Source: CAZYAK01 sp964403335 (GTDB lineage Bacteria; Patescibacteriota; Gracilibacteria; Peribacterales; Peribacteraceae). Taken from it: DNA of 64,000 bases. The DNA is taken from assembly GCA_964403335.1 (NCBI GenBank), contig CAYOFI010000008.1, positions 1 to 64,000 on the forward strand. The letters are read 5' to 3'. Positions 22,521 through 31,029 of this stretch are shown here, in pieces. The notes beneath the pieces were generated by a model. It was not told the origin of the DNA, searched no databases, and saw nothing but the letters and a program-made list of their open reading frames with translations. The position numbers and the translations under genes are program-made. The first letter of the stretch is position 1. The number at the start of each line of letters is the position of its first letter.

Positions 22521-23765
22521 ATGCCTAAGGAACGCGTCGTTGCCAGCCTTGATATAGGTAGTGCAAAAATCCGTACCGTCATCGCCGTCGTCGACGGCGC
22601 CACGGAACAGCACCAGACCCCCAGCGTCATCGGCGTCGGGTTGTCGCCGTCTTTGGGAATGCGCAAGGGGCATGTGATCGATGTTGAGGAACTTATCCAC
22701 AATATTATCTCCTCCCTGGAGGATGCCGAGCGCATGGCGGGGGTCCCCGTGAACCATGTGTTTGTGGGCATGAGCGGCGCGCACATCGAGGCGTTTGATT
22801 CACGCGGGGTGATCGCCATCTCGGGCACGGAAATCACCGTTGAAGATATTGGTCGCGTTTTGGATGCAGCCCAGGCCGTGAGCATCCCCCAGAACCGCCG
22901 CATCTTGCACATCGAACCGAAGGCCTACTCCGTCGACGAACAGCGCGGCATCAAAAACCCGCTCGGTATGACCGGCATCCGGTTGGAAGTGGAGGCCCAC
23001 ATCATCACGGGTCACATCCAGCACGTGAAGAACTTGGAGAAGTGTATCGACCAGGCCGGCGTGGATATCGATGCACTCGTCCCCGCCACTATCGCCGCCG
23101 CGGAGTCCACCCTCAGCAAGCGCCAGAAAGAATTGGGTGTGGTGGTGATTGATATCGGCGCTGGCTGCACCTCCATCGCCGTGTACGAAGAGGGGACGGT
23201 GCTCCACTCCGTCAGTCTGCCCATCGCCGGTGAGAGCGTGACGAGCGACGTCGCGATCGGACTCCGCACGAGCATCGACACCGCCGAGAAAATCAAGATC
23301 GAGTTCGGATCCGTGTTGCCGTCGGAAATGAGTGACAGGGAGATGATCGACCTGTCACAGGTCAGCAAAGTCGATACCCAAACCGTCTCCAAGAAATACA
23401 TGGCCGAGATCATGCAGGCGCGTTACCACGAGATCTTCTCCCTTATTAAGAGCGAATTGGAGAGGATCGGCCGCAGCGGCATGTTGCCCGCGGGTGCGGT
23501 GCTGACGGGTGGCGCGGTCAAAGCTCCGGGCGTCCTTGATCTCGCACGCGATGTGCTTGGCCTCCCGGTCCAGATGGGTTTCCCGGTGGAGATCGGCGGC
23601 GTGATTGAGAAGGTCGATGATCCCGCCTACGCCACGGCCTTGGGCACGCTCGTTTGGGGTATCCGCGAGGATGACAGCGGCATGCGCGCCGGCGGCGGCA
23701 ATCCGTTCCAGATGAAAAAAACCATGAAACAGGTTGGAGGTTGGATTAAGTCCCTCTTTCCCTGA
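22521..23765 (+). CDS. ftsA: cell division protein FtsA
   Basis: Actin-like ATPase that tethers FtsZ to the membrane. The 414 aa show the phosphate-1 motif LDIGSAKIRTVIAVVDG, the FtsA-specific 1C domain region (VNHVFVGMSGAHIEA), the phosphate-2 motif VVVIDIGAGCTSIAVYEEG, and the adenosine motif AVLTGGAVKAPGV. The C-terminus MKKTMKQVGGWIKSLFP is the amphipathic membrane-targeting helix. The ATG at 22521 gives a canonical N-terminus. It is followed by ftsZ after 143 nt containing a word-hairpin repeat. Confidence 0.95.
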   Translation: MPKERVVASLDIGSAKIRTVIAVVDGATEQHQTPSVIGVGLSPSLGMRKGHVIDVEELIHNIISSLEDAERMAGVPVNHVFVGMSGAHIEAFDSRGVIAISGTEITVEDIGRVLDAAQAVSIPQNRRILHIEPKAYSVDEQRGIKNPLGMTGIRLEVEAHIITGHIQHVKNLEKCIDQAGVDIDALVPATIAAAESTLSKRQKELGVVVIDIGAGCTSIAVYEEGTVLHSVSLPIAGESVTSDVAIGLRTSIDTAEKIKIEFGSVLPSEMSDREMIDLSQVSKVDTQTVSKKYMAEIMQARYHEIFSLIKSELERIGRSGMLPAGAVLTGGAVKAPGVLDLARDVLGLPVQMGFPVEIGGVIEKVDDPAYATALGTLVWGIREDDSGMRAGGGNPFQMKKTMKQVGGWIKSLFP

Positions 23766-23770
23766 AAAGT

Positions 23771-23862
23771 TATTGGTTATTAGTTTTTAGTTTTTGGTTT
23801 CAGTCGTTCATGACTTTCATTCCTTCCATCAACGAAAAACCAGAAACCAGAAACTAAAAACT
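23771..23862. repeat. CCAGAAACC-word hairpin, copy C
   Basis: TTAGTTTTTAGTTTTTGGTTT at the left is complementary to AAACCAGAAACTAAAAACT at the right; it lies between ftsA and ftsZ. Confidence 0.7.
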
Positions 23863-23908
23863 CGATTAGTACTCTCTCCCGCTTCGTTCCCTACTTCCCC
23901 TCCCACCC

Positions 23909-25234
23909 ATGTCCGACACTTTCCGCTCCATCTTCTCCGGCTCCAAGGGCTCGGCCGGCCGGCCGCCTCAGGATGATGGAACCGATTCCAGCCCCGCCCG
24001 CGAGGTCCGCCCGGACATGATGCCCGGCGCCGTGATCCGCGTGCTTGGCGCCGGCGGCGGCGGCAACAACGCCATCGGCCGCATGATCCAAGAAAAGCTC
24101 CACGGCGTGGAATTCATCGCCGTGAATACCGACGCGCAAGCGCTCTTCCACAACGCAGCCGGCCGCAAGATCACCATCGGCCGCGGGACCACTCGCGGTT
24201 TGGGTGCCGGTGCGAACCCGGACATCGGCAAGAAGGCTGCGGAGGAAGCGTTGGAGGAGATCAAGGCCGCACTCGAAGGCACGGACATGCTCTTCATCAC
24301 CGGAGGGTTGGGTGGTGGCACGGGCTCTGGAAGCCTGCCGGTCATCGCCGAGGCCGCCCGCAGCGTGGGCACCCCCCCGGCCGCCGTCGTCACGAACGCG
24401 TTCAGCGTTGCCGGATTCCAGGGACAGCAGCGCGGGGCAGAGGAGCGCGCGTCCNNNNNNNNNNGGCCGGTGAGCTTTGACGGACTCAAGAGAAGGAAGC
24501 ACGCGGACGCGGCGCTCGATTCCTTGAAGGGAAAAGTCGACACGCTGATCACGATCCCGAACGACAAAATCCTCAGCCTGATCGACAAAACCACGCCGCT
24601 CACCGAGGCCTTCCAGGTCATCGATGAAGTGCTCAAGCACGCCATCGAAGGTATCTCCAGCCTCATCACGGTTCATGGACTCATCAACGTCGACTTTGCC
24701 GACGTCAAAACCATCATGCAGGACGCCGGTACGGCCCTTATGGGTATCGGGTACGGCACCGGCGACAGCCGCGCCGCGGAGGCCGCACGCGCCGCCATCG
24801 ACAGCCCGCTCTTGGAAACGTCCATCCACGGTGCGCAGGGCATCCTGCTCAATATCACGGGTGGCACGGACCTCTCCATGTTCGAGGTCGACGAGGCCGC
24901 CCGCATTGTCACGGAAGCCGCAGCCCCCGAGGCCAACATCATCTTCGGCGCCGTCATCGACGACGCGTTCACGGGCCAGGTAAAATGCACGGTCATCGCC
25001 ACGGGCTTTGTGGAAGAAAAATTGAATCAGCAATCCGCCATGGCCCCGGGCAACGCGCAGCGCATCGTCCAGAGCAATTTTGCCCGCCCGGCTGCCCACA
25101 CGAACCCGGTTTCCAGCCGCAGCTCGGAAGCCACGCGCTCCAGCCACAACGAACCCGCCCGCTCCACGTCGATGGATTTGAACGTGGATGAATTGGAGGT
25201 GCCGGCGTTTATGCGGAAGCCGCTCTCAAAGTAA
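23909..25234 (+). CDS. ftsZ: cell division protein FtsZ (sequence defect around an N run)
   Basis: Tubulin-like GTPase forming the division ring. A 40-residue N-terminal tail leads into VLGAGGGGNNAIGRMI. The tubulin signature GGLGGGTGSGSLPV, the T7-loop region NVDFADVKTIM and the C-terminal conserved peptide DELEVPAFMRKPLSK (FtsA-binding tail) are all present. The ten N at 24455-24464 join two sequences that cover the same stretch: the left ends with a poor version of the PFSFEG-xxR segment and the right starts with another (PVSFDGLKRRKH). The open frame as given is therefore about 20 codons too long locally. Confidence 0.93.
   Translation: MSDTFRSIFSGSKGSAGRPPQDDGTDSSPAREVRPDMMPGAVIRVLGAGGGGNNAIGRMIQEKLHGVEFIAVNTDAQALFHNAAGRKITIGRGTTRGLGAGANPDIGKKAAEEALEEIKAALEGTDMLFITGGLGGGTGSGSLPVIAEAARSVGTPPAAVVTNAFSVAGFQGQQRGAEERASXXXXPVSFDGLKRRKHADAALDSLKGKVDTLITIPNDKILSLIDKTTPLTEAFQVIDEVLKHAIEGISSLITVHGLINVDFADVKTIMQDAGTALMGIGYGTGDSRAAEAARAAIDSPLLETSIHGAQGILLNITGGTDLSMFEVDEAARIVTEAAAPEANIIFGAVIDDAFTGQVKCTVIATGFVEEKLNQQSAMAPGNAQRIVQSNFARPAAHTNPVSSRSSEATRSSHNEPARSTSMDLNVDELEVPAFMRKPLSK
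24455..24464. other. assembly join (10 N) in ftsZ with overlapping ends
   Basis: The roughly 57 nt to the left of the N run and the roughly 57 nt to the right align to one another base for base at about 70 percent by eye, so this is a failed overlap and not missing sequence. Confidence 0.8.
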
Positions 25235-25249
25235 GGAAAGCCAAAGCGA

Positions 25250-25318
25250 TGTCACCCTGAGCTTGTCGAAGGGTGGCATCGCGCGTGTCTATGGTTCGAC
25301 AAGCTCACCATGACACGC
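25250..25318. repeat. REP-like palindrome, copy B
   Basis: TGTCACCCTGAGCTTGTCGAA at the left is complementary to TTCGACAAGCTC plus ACCATGACA at the right. It occupies the gap between ftsZ and the convergent dut stop codon. Confidence 0.85.
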
Positions 25319-25321
25319 TTT

Positions 25322-25759
25322 TTACGCATGCGTCCCCGTACTCCCAAACCCGCCCCTACTCTCCGCCCCATGCCCCTCCACCTCCACCCACTCCGCCTTC
25401 TCCACTTTCACAAAGAGTCCCTGCGCAATGCGCTCGCCGCGCTCCACGACCACCGGTCCGTCGGTGATGTTTTTTACTTGAACCAGAATCTCATCTTTCG
25501 GTCCGTGGTAATCCTGATCAATCACGCCCACCGAGTGCGGGCAAATAAGGCCCTTTTTACGCGGCAAAGACGAGCGGGGCACTATGAGTAGCGCGTACCC
25601 CTCCGGCACCTTTACGACCACATTCCCGGGCACCAGGGCGATCTCCCCTGGGGGGACGTTGGTAGTCTCCCGCGTGACAATGTCAAAACCCACCGCGCCT
25701 GCGGAGGCGTAGGTCGGGAGGGGGAGCGTGGGGTCGAGGCGGGTGATGGAGATGTGCAT
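25322..25759 (-). CDS. dut: dUTP diphosphatase
   Basis: Hydrolyses dUTP to dUMP, keeping uracil out of DNA and feeding dTMP synthesis. The 145 aa contain the five trimeric dUTPase motifs: AGAVGFDI (1), PRSSL (2), GVIDQDYHG (3), RGERIAQGLF (4) and the C-terminal GGFGSTG (5). TAGAGT lies 7 nt before the ATG at 25759. The stop codon abuts the REP-like palindrome. Confidence 0.95.
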   Translation of the reverse strand: MHISITRLDPTLPLPTYASAGAVGFDIVTRETTNVPPGEIALVPGNVVVKVPEGYALLIVPRSSLPRKKGLICPHSVGVIDQDYHGPKDEILVQVKNITDGPVVVERGERIAQGLFVKVEKAEWVEVEGHGAESRGGFGSTGTHA

Positions 25760-25766
25760 GCAAAAT

Positions 25767-25772
25767 ACTCTA
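25767..25772 (-). promoter_or_regulatory. -10 box of dut
   Basis: TAGAGT on the minus strand, 7 nt before the ATG at 25759. Confidence 0.4.
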
Positions 25773-25807
25773 GTGATTTTTTTTACTTTATACATCTTTG
25801 TTTATGG

Positions 25808-25839
25808 GCGCGGCTGGCATCAGTTGATGCCAGCCGCGC
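25808..25839. terminator. long perfect hairpin after zinc-ribbon gene
   Basis: GCGCGGCTGGCATC and its perfect complement with a 4-nt loop lie 6 nt beyond the stop codon of the 92-aa zinc-ribbon gene. No U tract on the minus strand. Confidence 0.6.
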
Positions 25840-25845
25840 GATTTG

Positions 25846-26124
25846 TCAATAATCCTTCCAGACCTTCTTCCAGCCGCCGAGCTTGCCTGTCGCGTTGCAC
25901 TTCGAGCAGGTTCTCATCTGAAGCTGCGAACCCGGACCGCGTCCCTGGTCGGGGCCTTGCATGAAGCTGTAGATGCCTGATCCTTTGCATACGTTGCACG
26001 TCGTCACTGGCTCGTACTCGTCGACGTACTCGCCGCGCGTGATGTCGGTATTGCCGCATTTGGGGCAGCAGTCCGCATTACTGCAGACCTGCCCTCCGCA
26101 GCAACCGCATGTCACCATTCGCAT
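25846..26124 (-). CDS. zinc-ribbon protein with DnaJ-like CxxC repeats, 92 aa
   Basis: Cys-rich protein with several CxxC pairs: CGCC and CPKC in an N-terminal ribbon, then CNVCKGSGI and CSKCNATGK, which match the CxxCxGxG repeat of the DnaJ/Hsp40 zinc finger. It ends KKVWKDY. A GGAG Shine-Dalgarno lies 6 nt before the ATG at 26124, unusual for this window. Lys is almost always AAG, as in the 19850-20509 and 41335-41478 genes. Probably a small folding or redox-related adapter; function unknown. Confidence 0.7.
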   Translation of the reverse strand: MRMVTCGCCGGQVCSNADCCPKCGNTDITRGEYVDEYEPVTTCNVCKGSGIYSFMQGPDQGRGPGSQLQMRTCSKCNATGKLGGWKKVWKDY

Positions 26125-26233
26125 GCTTTGCTCCGATCTGTGAAAGGACTCCGAATGTGGAGAAAAACTTCTCCAAATTCAAGAATAACTAACATCTTAT
26201 GAATGTCAATTATTATTTACATATAAGATTTTA

Positions 26234-29200
26234 TTAATCTAGATCATGATTACTGTCGTAAACCGTATTGTGATCTGCAGTTACTTGTTTCTGCAGCAAC
26301 TGCCCCGGCGGATAGTTGTTCTTTTTGGGGTCCAATAGACGGCAACGCACCAACTCCAAGAAAAGATATTTATCAGCCGGATAAGCGGTACCTTTGTATT
26401 CAATAACTTGCGTAGCGTTTGCCAGTGTCATTCCAGAGTAAAAATCATTCAGTTTTTTGCGTGTGGCTTTCACGAAATTGATATAAGCAGGGCGCAATTT
26501 TGGATCACTCTCTGCTGCTGATTTCAGTAATTGATAGTTTTTAATCAGCGATTCCAAGAAGTTCTTGGCCTTTTCCTCGTTTTCGAATTTACCTTGAGAG
26601 GCGACGTTCAGGATTTGGTTGTAGGAGCTGGAGCTGTTCAGATGCAGTTCCGAAATGTCGTTTTTGGGGTTGTAGTAGTCATCATCGATTTTGCTGGGTT
26701 CCAAGGAGCTGGAGAAATTCTCCAAGAACTGGCGGTACGCGTTGAAGGCGGGGATGTTTTCATACAGGTGCACATGCCATCTGCCGAGCGGCCCGGTTAC
26801 CAATTGCCCTGCTATCACTTGGCCGATCATTCGCAGTTTTTGGCTGCGAGGGAGCGGAGGCAGACCGTGGTCTTTTTGACGTTTTTCCAACACGCCCTCA
26901 ACGCTCTTTATGGTTGCTGCCAATAATCCTGCCTGACCGAAATCCAGATTTTTTTGTTTCTGGAAGCGCTCAATATCGTGGCGGTCGAGCTTGAACATGC
27001 GGTGGACCATGCCGTTCGGGAGACCGTTGTTGCCGTATTTATCGAGCAATTTTTTGGGGAAGTGTCTGCGTGCGGTGGGGTCATTGCGGATGGCATCCAT
27101 GATCACGACCGATGCCCAGACAGGGGATTCACCGAGTTTTCCTTTCTCCACGATGCGTTCCAAAATACCGAACGTCGCCCAGTAATTTCTGCGCTTCAAT
27201 TCATCTTCCAGCACAGGAATCATCAACTGAATATCCGGATAGTTGTTCACACGGCTCTTGCCGCGGTCGGCTTCGCTGCTTTCGCCCTTGCTCTGCTGCT
27301 GTTCCAGGTCACGCAAGTACTCTTCGACGCGCTTATCTGTCCAGTTGGCAGGCAAGTTGACGCCCTTCTTGAGCGGGATGCCAAAGACCATTTTGTTTTC
27401 AATATCCAATTCATACAGCCAACCCTTGCTCGCCATGTATTCCAAGGTGCCGCGGAAATGGTTGGGGTCTTCTTTCGTGACGTCCAAAAATCCGGGGTGC
27501 CCGGGATGATCGGGATTCGTGACACAGTGGTCGAAGTCCGCGAGATCGTGCTCCAAGTGTTTCTTGAAGTTATCCTTCACTTCGTCGTTCTTGTGATCGA
27601 GCTCCATTTCCAAGGTGATCTTGGCGCGATCGCTCATGGGGAGACCGTTCACGGCATCACCAAGGTATTTGGAGAGCTTGCTTTCCTTCAGTTGATTCCA
27701 TTGCTGCCATGCTTTGGAATAGGAGTCATAGACGTTATGCACGGCGCCGAAGAATTGATTCAAGCTGAAAAACTCAAACCACTTGCCCGTTACTGCACCT
27801 TGATTGCGACGCGCTTCGTCGGCGTTGCGGAGTTTCTCCACGTAGTCGTTAATCGCTTGCGCCTGGGTATTCCAGGTATCAACTTGTCCTTTGATTTCTT
27901 CCAGCGCCTTTTGGGCAAGGTCCTTGCGTTCGTTTACGGGGATATCAGCTAGCTCTGCCAGCGCCTCGAAATCCTTGCCTCCGGTAAAGATGCGCATATT
28001 GGCGACAAAGTCCGCCGGGGCGATGTGCCCGTGCGCCCAATTTTCCACTATTTGCGCGCAGCGTTTCCATTCACCGGTCATCTGCAGCGCATGGCCGAGT
28101 TCCGTGGATTGTGACTTCAGTTCGTGCAGCAGGTCCGTTTCCTTCTTGCCTGATGTATTCAAGCGCACCAGTTCTTTGGCTTCTTCCACCTGTAAGGCAG
28201 CTCTCTTCATCGATTGCTGCAGAGTACCGATGTCATGGATCAATTGGTGACCGTCAATGCCATTGGCTGCTCCATGCGCTTCATGGTCATCATGACCATG
28301 TGCATCGGACATGCGGTAGCCATCCAGGCCTTCACGGTCGCCTTCTCCTGCCATCACCCCTGCCTCGGCTGCCATTCTGATGCGTTCATCAATCTGCTGC
28401 CGGTTGAATGGCGGTTTGATTTCCATGTCGGGATCCAGCATGGAGAACAAGCACACTTCTTCCAGATGCGTGTAGGTTCCCGGGTCGCGGTTGGCGCGGT
28501 AGTCGGCGTAGCGGTTGATTGTTTCCTCCAAAAGCGCTTCTTTGTCGTCTCCGTACACGCGGTAGCGTTCGTTCACCATCTGTCCCGCAGGGGGAAGTGA
28601 CAGACTCACGAGCAATGCGTTAAAGGTTCCACTTTGCTTGCCTGCAGCGCGGATGGTCAGCAGTTCGCGGCGGGCGGCATCCGCCACACGCGTGCGCTTG
28701 AGGAGATTGATGTACGGGAACAGATCGGTTTCGTGCCGCGTGAATCCATGTTGTTCGCGTTCATCGATGTGCAATGATTCCCACAGCTCATGGCGCTTGA
28801 AAAGCTTGAGGATGAGTGCCTTGGGCATCTCCCGGCAGCCGCGGTATTCGTCAGCGAGGTCCGGGTCGTTTTGCAGACGTTCCAAACCTGCTGCAACGCG
28901 TTGTGTTTCCTGGCGGTCCAAGAGCGGTTCGCCATCCACCTCCTCGCCTTTGAACATGCGCAAGAGGTCGTCGGCGATCTTTTCGTCACTGATGTCCACC
29001 TGTAACCGCTCGCGCGTGTTCAACGCATCAAAAATGACTGTTTCGTGGGGCAAGGGTTGCGATCTTTCGTAGATGCTGCGGTGGAAGTGATCTTCCATGT
29101 ACCGCTCAATCAGCTTCGCATCGGCATCTACACCTTTGTAGAGGTCAGTCGTACGCAGTTGATTGAATGCAGCATTCACTTTCTCCGCTTCATCACCGGC

Positions 29201-30109
29201 ATTCAGAATGCGGTTGTAGACGTGCGCGTCCAAGTAGAACTCCGCGCCCGCCAAAATGGCGTGACCCAATTCATGCTGCAGCACGTCCGGCCGTTCCAGA
29301 CCGTGTAGATCATTGCCCATGTACACCCGGTTTTCGCGTTGGTTATAGAATCCGCGGATGCGGCCCAGGCCTTTTTTGCCCAGCTCTGACGGCAGCTGAT
29401 CCGGAATCTGCGTGATGGCGATGTTTTCGATGTGCCGTTTGAATTCCTCCAGCCCCGCCATCTCCGAAAACGCATGGCGTCGGATGTTTTGGAGCTGTGA
29501 TTCCAGGCGGTCTTGGAGGCGCACTTTTTCCTCCGGATCATCCCATCCATCCGTGTTCATCAGCACGTTTTGCAAACGGCGTGTCAGTTGGCCGTGGATC
29601 TCGCTGCGCTTGCGATTGAGGCTCTGTTCCAAGGAAAACGGCTTGCCTTGCGTGACTGAGTGCTCACGCAGGAGCGTACCGGCTTCATTGGGCAGGCGCA
29701 GATTCAGAATGTCTCCGATCAGCGCATCTACGCGCTCATGAACTTCTTTTTGGATGACGGCGATGTCGCGGTTCACCCGGGTAAGATTTCCTTCGCGGCC
29801 GGGTTGTTCGGATTGCTGTTCTTGCGGTGCTCCGCCCTTCACGCCTTTGCCGGCCTTGCTCCGTACGCTCTGACGGACGTCTTCGATCCGACCCGTTGCC
29901 GCGCGCTCCTGTTCACGTCGTTCCTGTTCTTCATTGACCGCCCGGATATCCGGATCGATGCCGCTTGTGCGCTCCCAGGAATTCTGTGGATCGTTATTTG
30001 TCGGGGGTACGGGCCGGCCTCCGTTCGATTTTGCAAAATAGCTTTCCCGCCGCTCCCGGGAGGGAGAGTGAGAGAAGGCATTGCGGGCGAGGAAGCGATT
30101 GCCCAGCAT
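26234..30109 (-). CDS. 1291-aa protein with HELGH metalloprotease-like motif
   Basis: Very large, mostly helical, hydrophilic protein without a signal peptide. The first 110 residues are disordered and charged (QEQQSEQPGREG). A helical domain follows, then at residues 279-283 the zinc-protease signature HELGH in the context VLQHELGHAILAG, preceded by a beta segment (NRVYMGNDLHGL). A downstream Glu/Asp-rich helical region could supply the third ligand. The remaining 900 or so residues are helical repeats without a family I recognise. It is co-directional with and 0 nt from the 160-aa membrane protein gene upstream. A peptidase role rests only on the HELGH motif. Confidence 0.65.
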   Translation of the reverse strand: MLGNRFLARNAFSHSPSRERRESYFAKSNGGRPVPPTNNDPQNSWERTSGIDPDIRAVNEEQERREQERAATGRIEDVRQSVRSKAGKGVKGGAPQEQQSEQPGREGNLTRVNRDIAVIQKEVHERVDALIGDILNLRLPNEAGTLLREHSVTQGKPFSLEQSLNRKRSEIHGQLTRRLQNVLMNTDGWDDPEEKVRLQDRLESQLQNIRRHAFSEMAGLEEFKRHIENIAITQIPDQLPSELGKKGLGRIRGFYNQRENRVYMGNDLHGLERPDVLQHELGHAILAGAEFYLDAHVYNRILNAGDEAEKVNAAFNQLRTTDLYKGVDADAKLIERYMEDHFHRSIYERSQPLPHETVIFDALNTRERLQVDISDEKIADDLLRMFKGEEVDGEPLLDRQETQRVAAGLERLQNDPDLADEYRGCREMPKALILKLFKRHELWESLHIDEREQHGFTRHETDLFPYINLLKRTRVADAARRELLTIRAAGKQSGTFNALLVSLSLPPAGQMVNERYRVYGDDKEALLEETINRYADYRANRDPGTYTHLEEVCLFSMLDPDMEIKPPFNRQQIDERIRMAAEAGVMAGEGDREGLDGYRMSDAHGHDDHEAHGAANGIDGHQLIHDIGTLQQSMKRAALQVEEAKELVRLNTSGKKETDLLHELKSQSTELGHALQMTGEWKRCAQIVENWAHGHIAPADFVANMRIFTGGKDFEALAELADIPVNERKDLAQKALEEIKGQVDTWNTQAQAINDYVEKLRNADEARRNQGAVTGKWFEFFSLNQFFGAVHNVYDSYSKAWQQWNQLKESKLSKYLGDAVNGLPMSDRAKITLEMELDHKNDEVKDNFKKHLEHDLADFDHCVTNPDHPGHPGFLDVTKEDPNHFRGTLEYMASKGWLYELDIENKMVFGIPLKKGVNLPANWTDKRVEEYLRDLEQQQSKGESSEADRGKSRVNNYPDIQLMIPVLEDELKRRNYWATFGILERIVEKGKLGESPVWASVVIMDAIRNDPTARRHFPKKLLDKYGNNGLPNGMVHRMFKLDRHDIERFQKQKNLDFGQAGLLAATIKSVEGVLEKRQKDHGLPPLPRSQKLRMIGQVIAGQLVTGPLGRWHVHLYENIPAFNAYRQFLENFSSSLEPSKIDDDYYNPKNDISELHLNSSSSYNQILNVASQGKFENEEKAKNFLESLIKNYQLLKSAAESDPKLRPAYINFVKATRKKLNDFYSGMTLANATQVIEYKGTAYPADKYLFLELVRCRLLDPKKNNYPPGQLLQKQVTADHNTVYDSNHDLD

Positions 30110-30592
30110 TTACAGTGTAAGTAAGCGGATACAAGCGTCCACGAAGGTTTCTTTCTGATCGGGACGGAACTCTAAAAATTGGCTTACTGTAGCCTTAAAC
30201 AATGGTTCATCGATGTGGTTGATTTCAGCTTTCAGCTCCCGCTGTATGCCTTTTTTCAGGTGAATGTGCAGCCAGCAGGCCTGGGGGGTATTGATCAGCC
30301 AAAAGTCCGTGCAGTCCTCCCAGCGCACCGTGCGTTGACCCAGCGTGATGCCCTGGACGGTGAGTATGTAATGCTCACGGACCGATGAATTTTTGTGGGT
30401 GAGGGCATAGGCGCTGCCGATCACCAGCACCACGATACTGAGCGTCCATATGCCGCTTAGAAACCCATACAATGCGGCTGCGCCGATAATGACGGCTGCC
30501 ATCAGGTACCACGCCCTGGAGCGATTGTGCTCGCGATGCAGCGGCGCATCCCAGGTGAGTAACGGCTCGTGTTGGAGGGTATCGGTAGGCAT
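30110..30592 (-). CDS. membrane protein with PH-like domain, 160 aa
   Basis: A basic N-terminal segment is followed by two close transmembrane helices (about residues 29-70, with a short turn), then a beta-rich domain. That domain (EHYILTVQGITLGQRTVRWE) resembles the 10899-11495 protein and bacterial PH-like membrane proteins. It is the first gene of a pair with the 1291-aa HELGH protein, whose ATG comes directly after its stop. A TAGAAT box lies about 29 nt upstream. It may recruit the large protein to the membrane (inference). Confidence 0.55.
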   Translation of the reverse strand: MPTDTLQHEPLLTWDAPLHREHNRSRAWYLMAAVIIGAAALYGFLSGIWTLSIVVLVIGSAYALTHKNSSVREHYILTVQGITLGQRTVRWEDCTDFWLINTPQACWLHIHLKKGIQRELKAEINHIDEPLFKATVSQFLEFRPDQKETFVDACIRLLTL

Positions 30593-30749
30593 GTGAGTGT
30601 TTGTGCGTTAAATCCTTCTATTCTAGCGGAAAACCGCGTTTTCAGACAGAGTGCAAGAGTTGCATAAATAGAGGAAAGTGATGAAATAGTCACTCATTTT
30701 CTTGGCATCAGGCAGCCGAAAAATTGCGACCGTTCGTTGGGTAATCATC

Positions 30750-30778
30750 TTGCGGCCATGACCAGAGGAACGTATCGT
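30750..30778 (+). promoter_or_regulatory. tRNA-Val promoter
   Basis: TTGCGG and TATCGT separated by exactly 17 nt, with the -10 box ending 16 nt before the tRNA. Confidence 0.55.
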
Positions 30779-30794
30779 ACCCTGCGTCCTTTTT

Positions 30795-30871
30795 GGGCAA
30801 TTAGCTCAGCTGGCTAGAGCGCCACATTGACATTGTGGAGGTCACTGGTTCAAGTCCAGTATTGCCCACCA
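30795..30871 (+). tRNA. tRNA-Val (GAC)
   Basis: Acceptor GGGCAAT/ATTGCCC, D-stem GCTC/GAGC, anticodon stem CCACA/TGTGG with loop TTGACAT (anticodon GAC), T-arm ACTGG-TTCAAGT-CCAGT, encoded CCA. Confidence 0.95.
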
Positions 30872-30923
30872 TTCGACTCGCAGCTGCTACGCGGCGAGCT
30901 CGCTCATGGTAAACCACGAGAAT
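30869..30923 (+). repeat. post-tRNA hairpin repeat, copy 2
   Basis: A 55-bp unit beginning at the tRNA CCA, identical but for two positions to the unit after tRNA-Ile at 14352-14406. Confidence 0.75.
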
Positions 30924-31029
30924 GATTTGCAGGCGAGGCGAATGACAGTGAGCGGAGCCGCAGCGAAGTCGAACTGCCTAGCTTCCACAAGGCCGCGCTA
31001 CGGATGGCAAGCCATCCACTGCACAAAAA

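Noticed and set aside
22690..22705. Perfect DnaA box TTATCCACA inside ftsA
   Set aside because: A single copy encoding conserved FtsA residues (ELIHNI); one such 9-mer is expected by chance in a window of this size, and no cluster or AT-rich unwinding element is near.
23891..25147. Long antisense reading frame (418 codons) opposite ftsZ
   Set aside because: It arises from GC-rich codon structure of ftsZ, has Gly/Arg/Asp-rich composition without any domain, and runs through the N run. Similar shadows lie opposite gdh, dnaA, prs and thrS.
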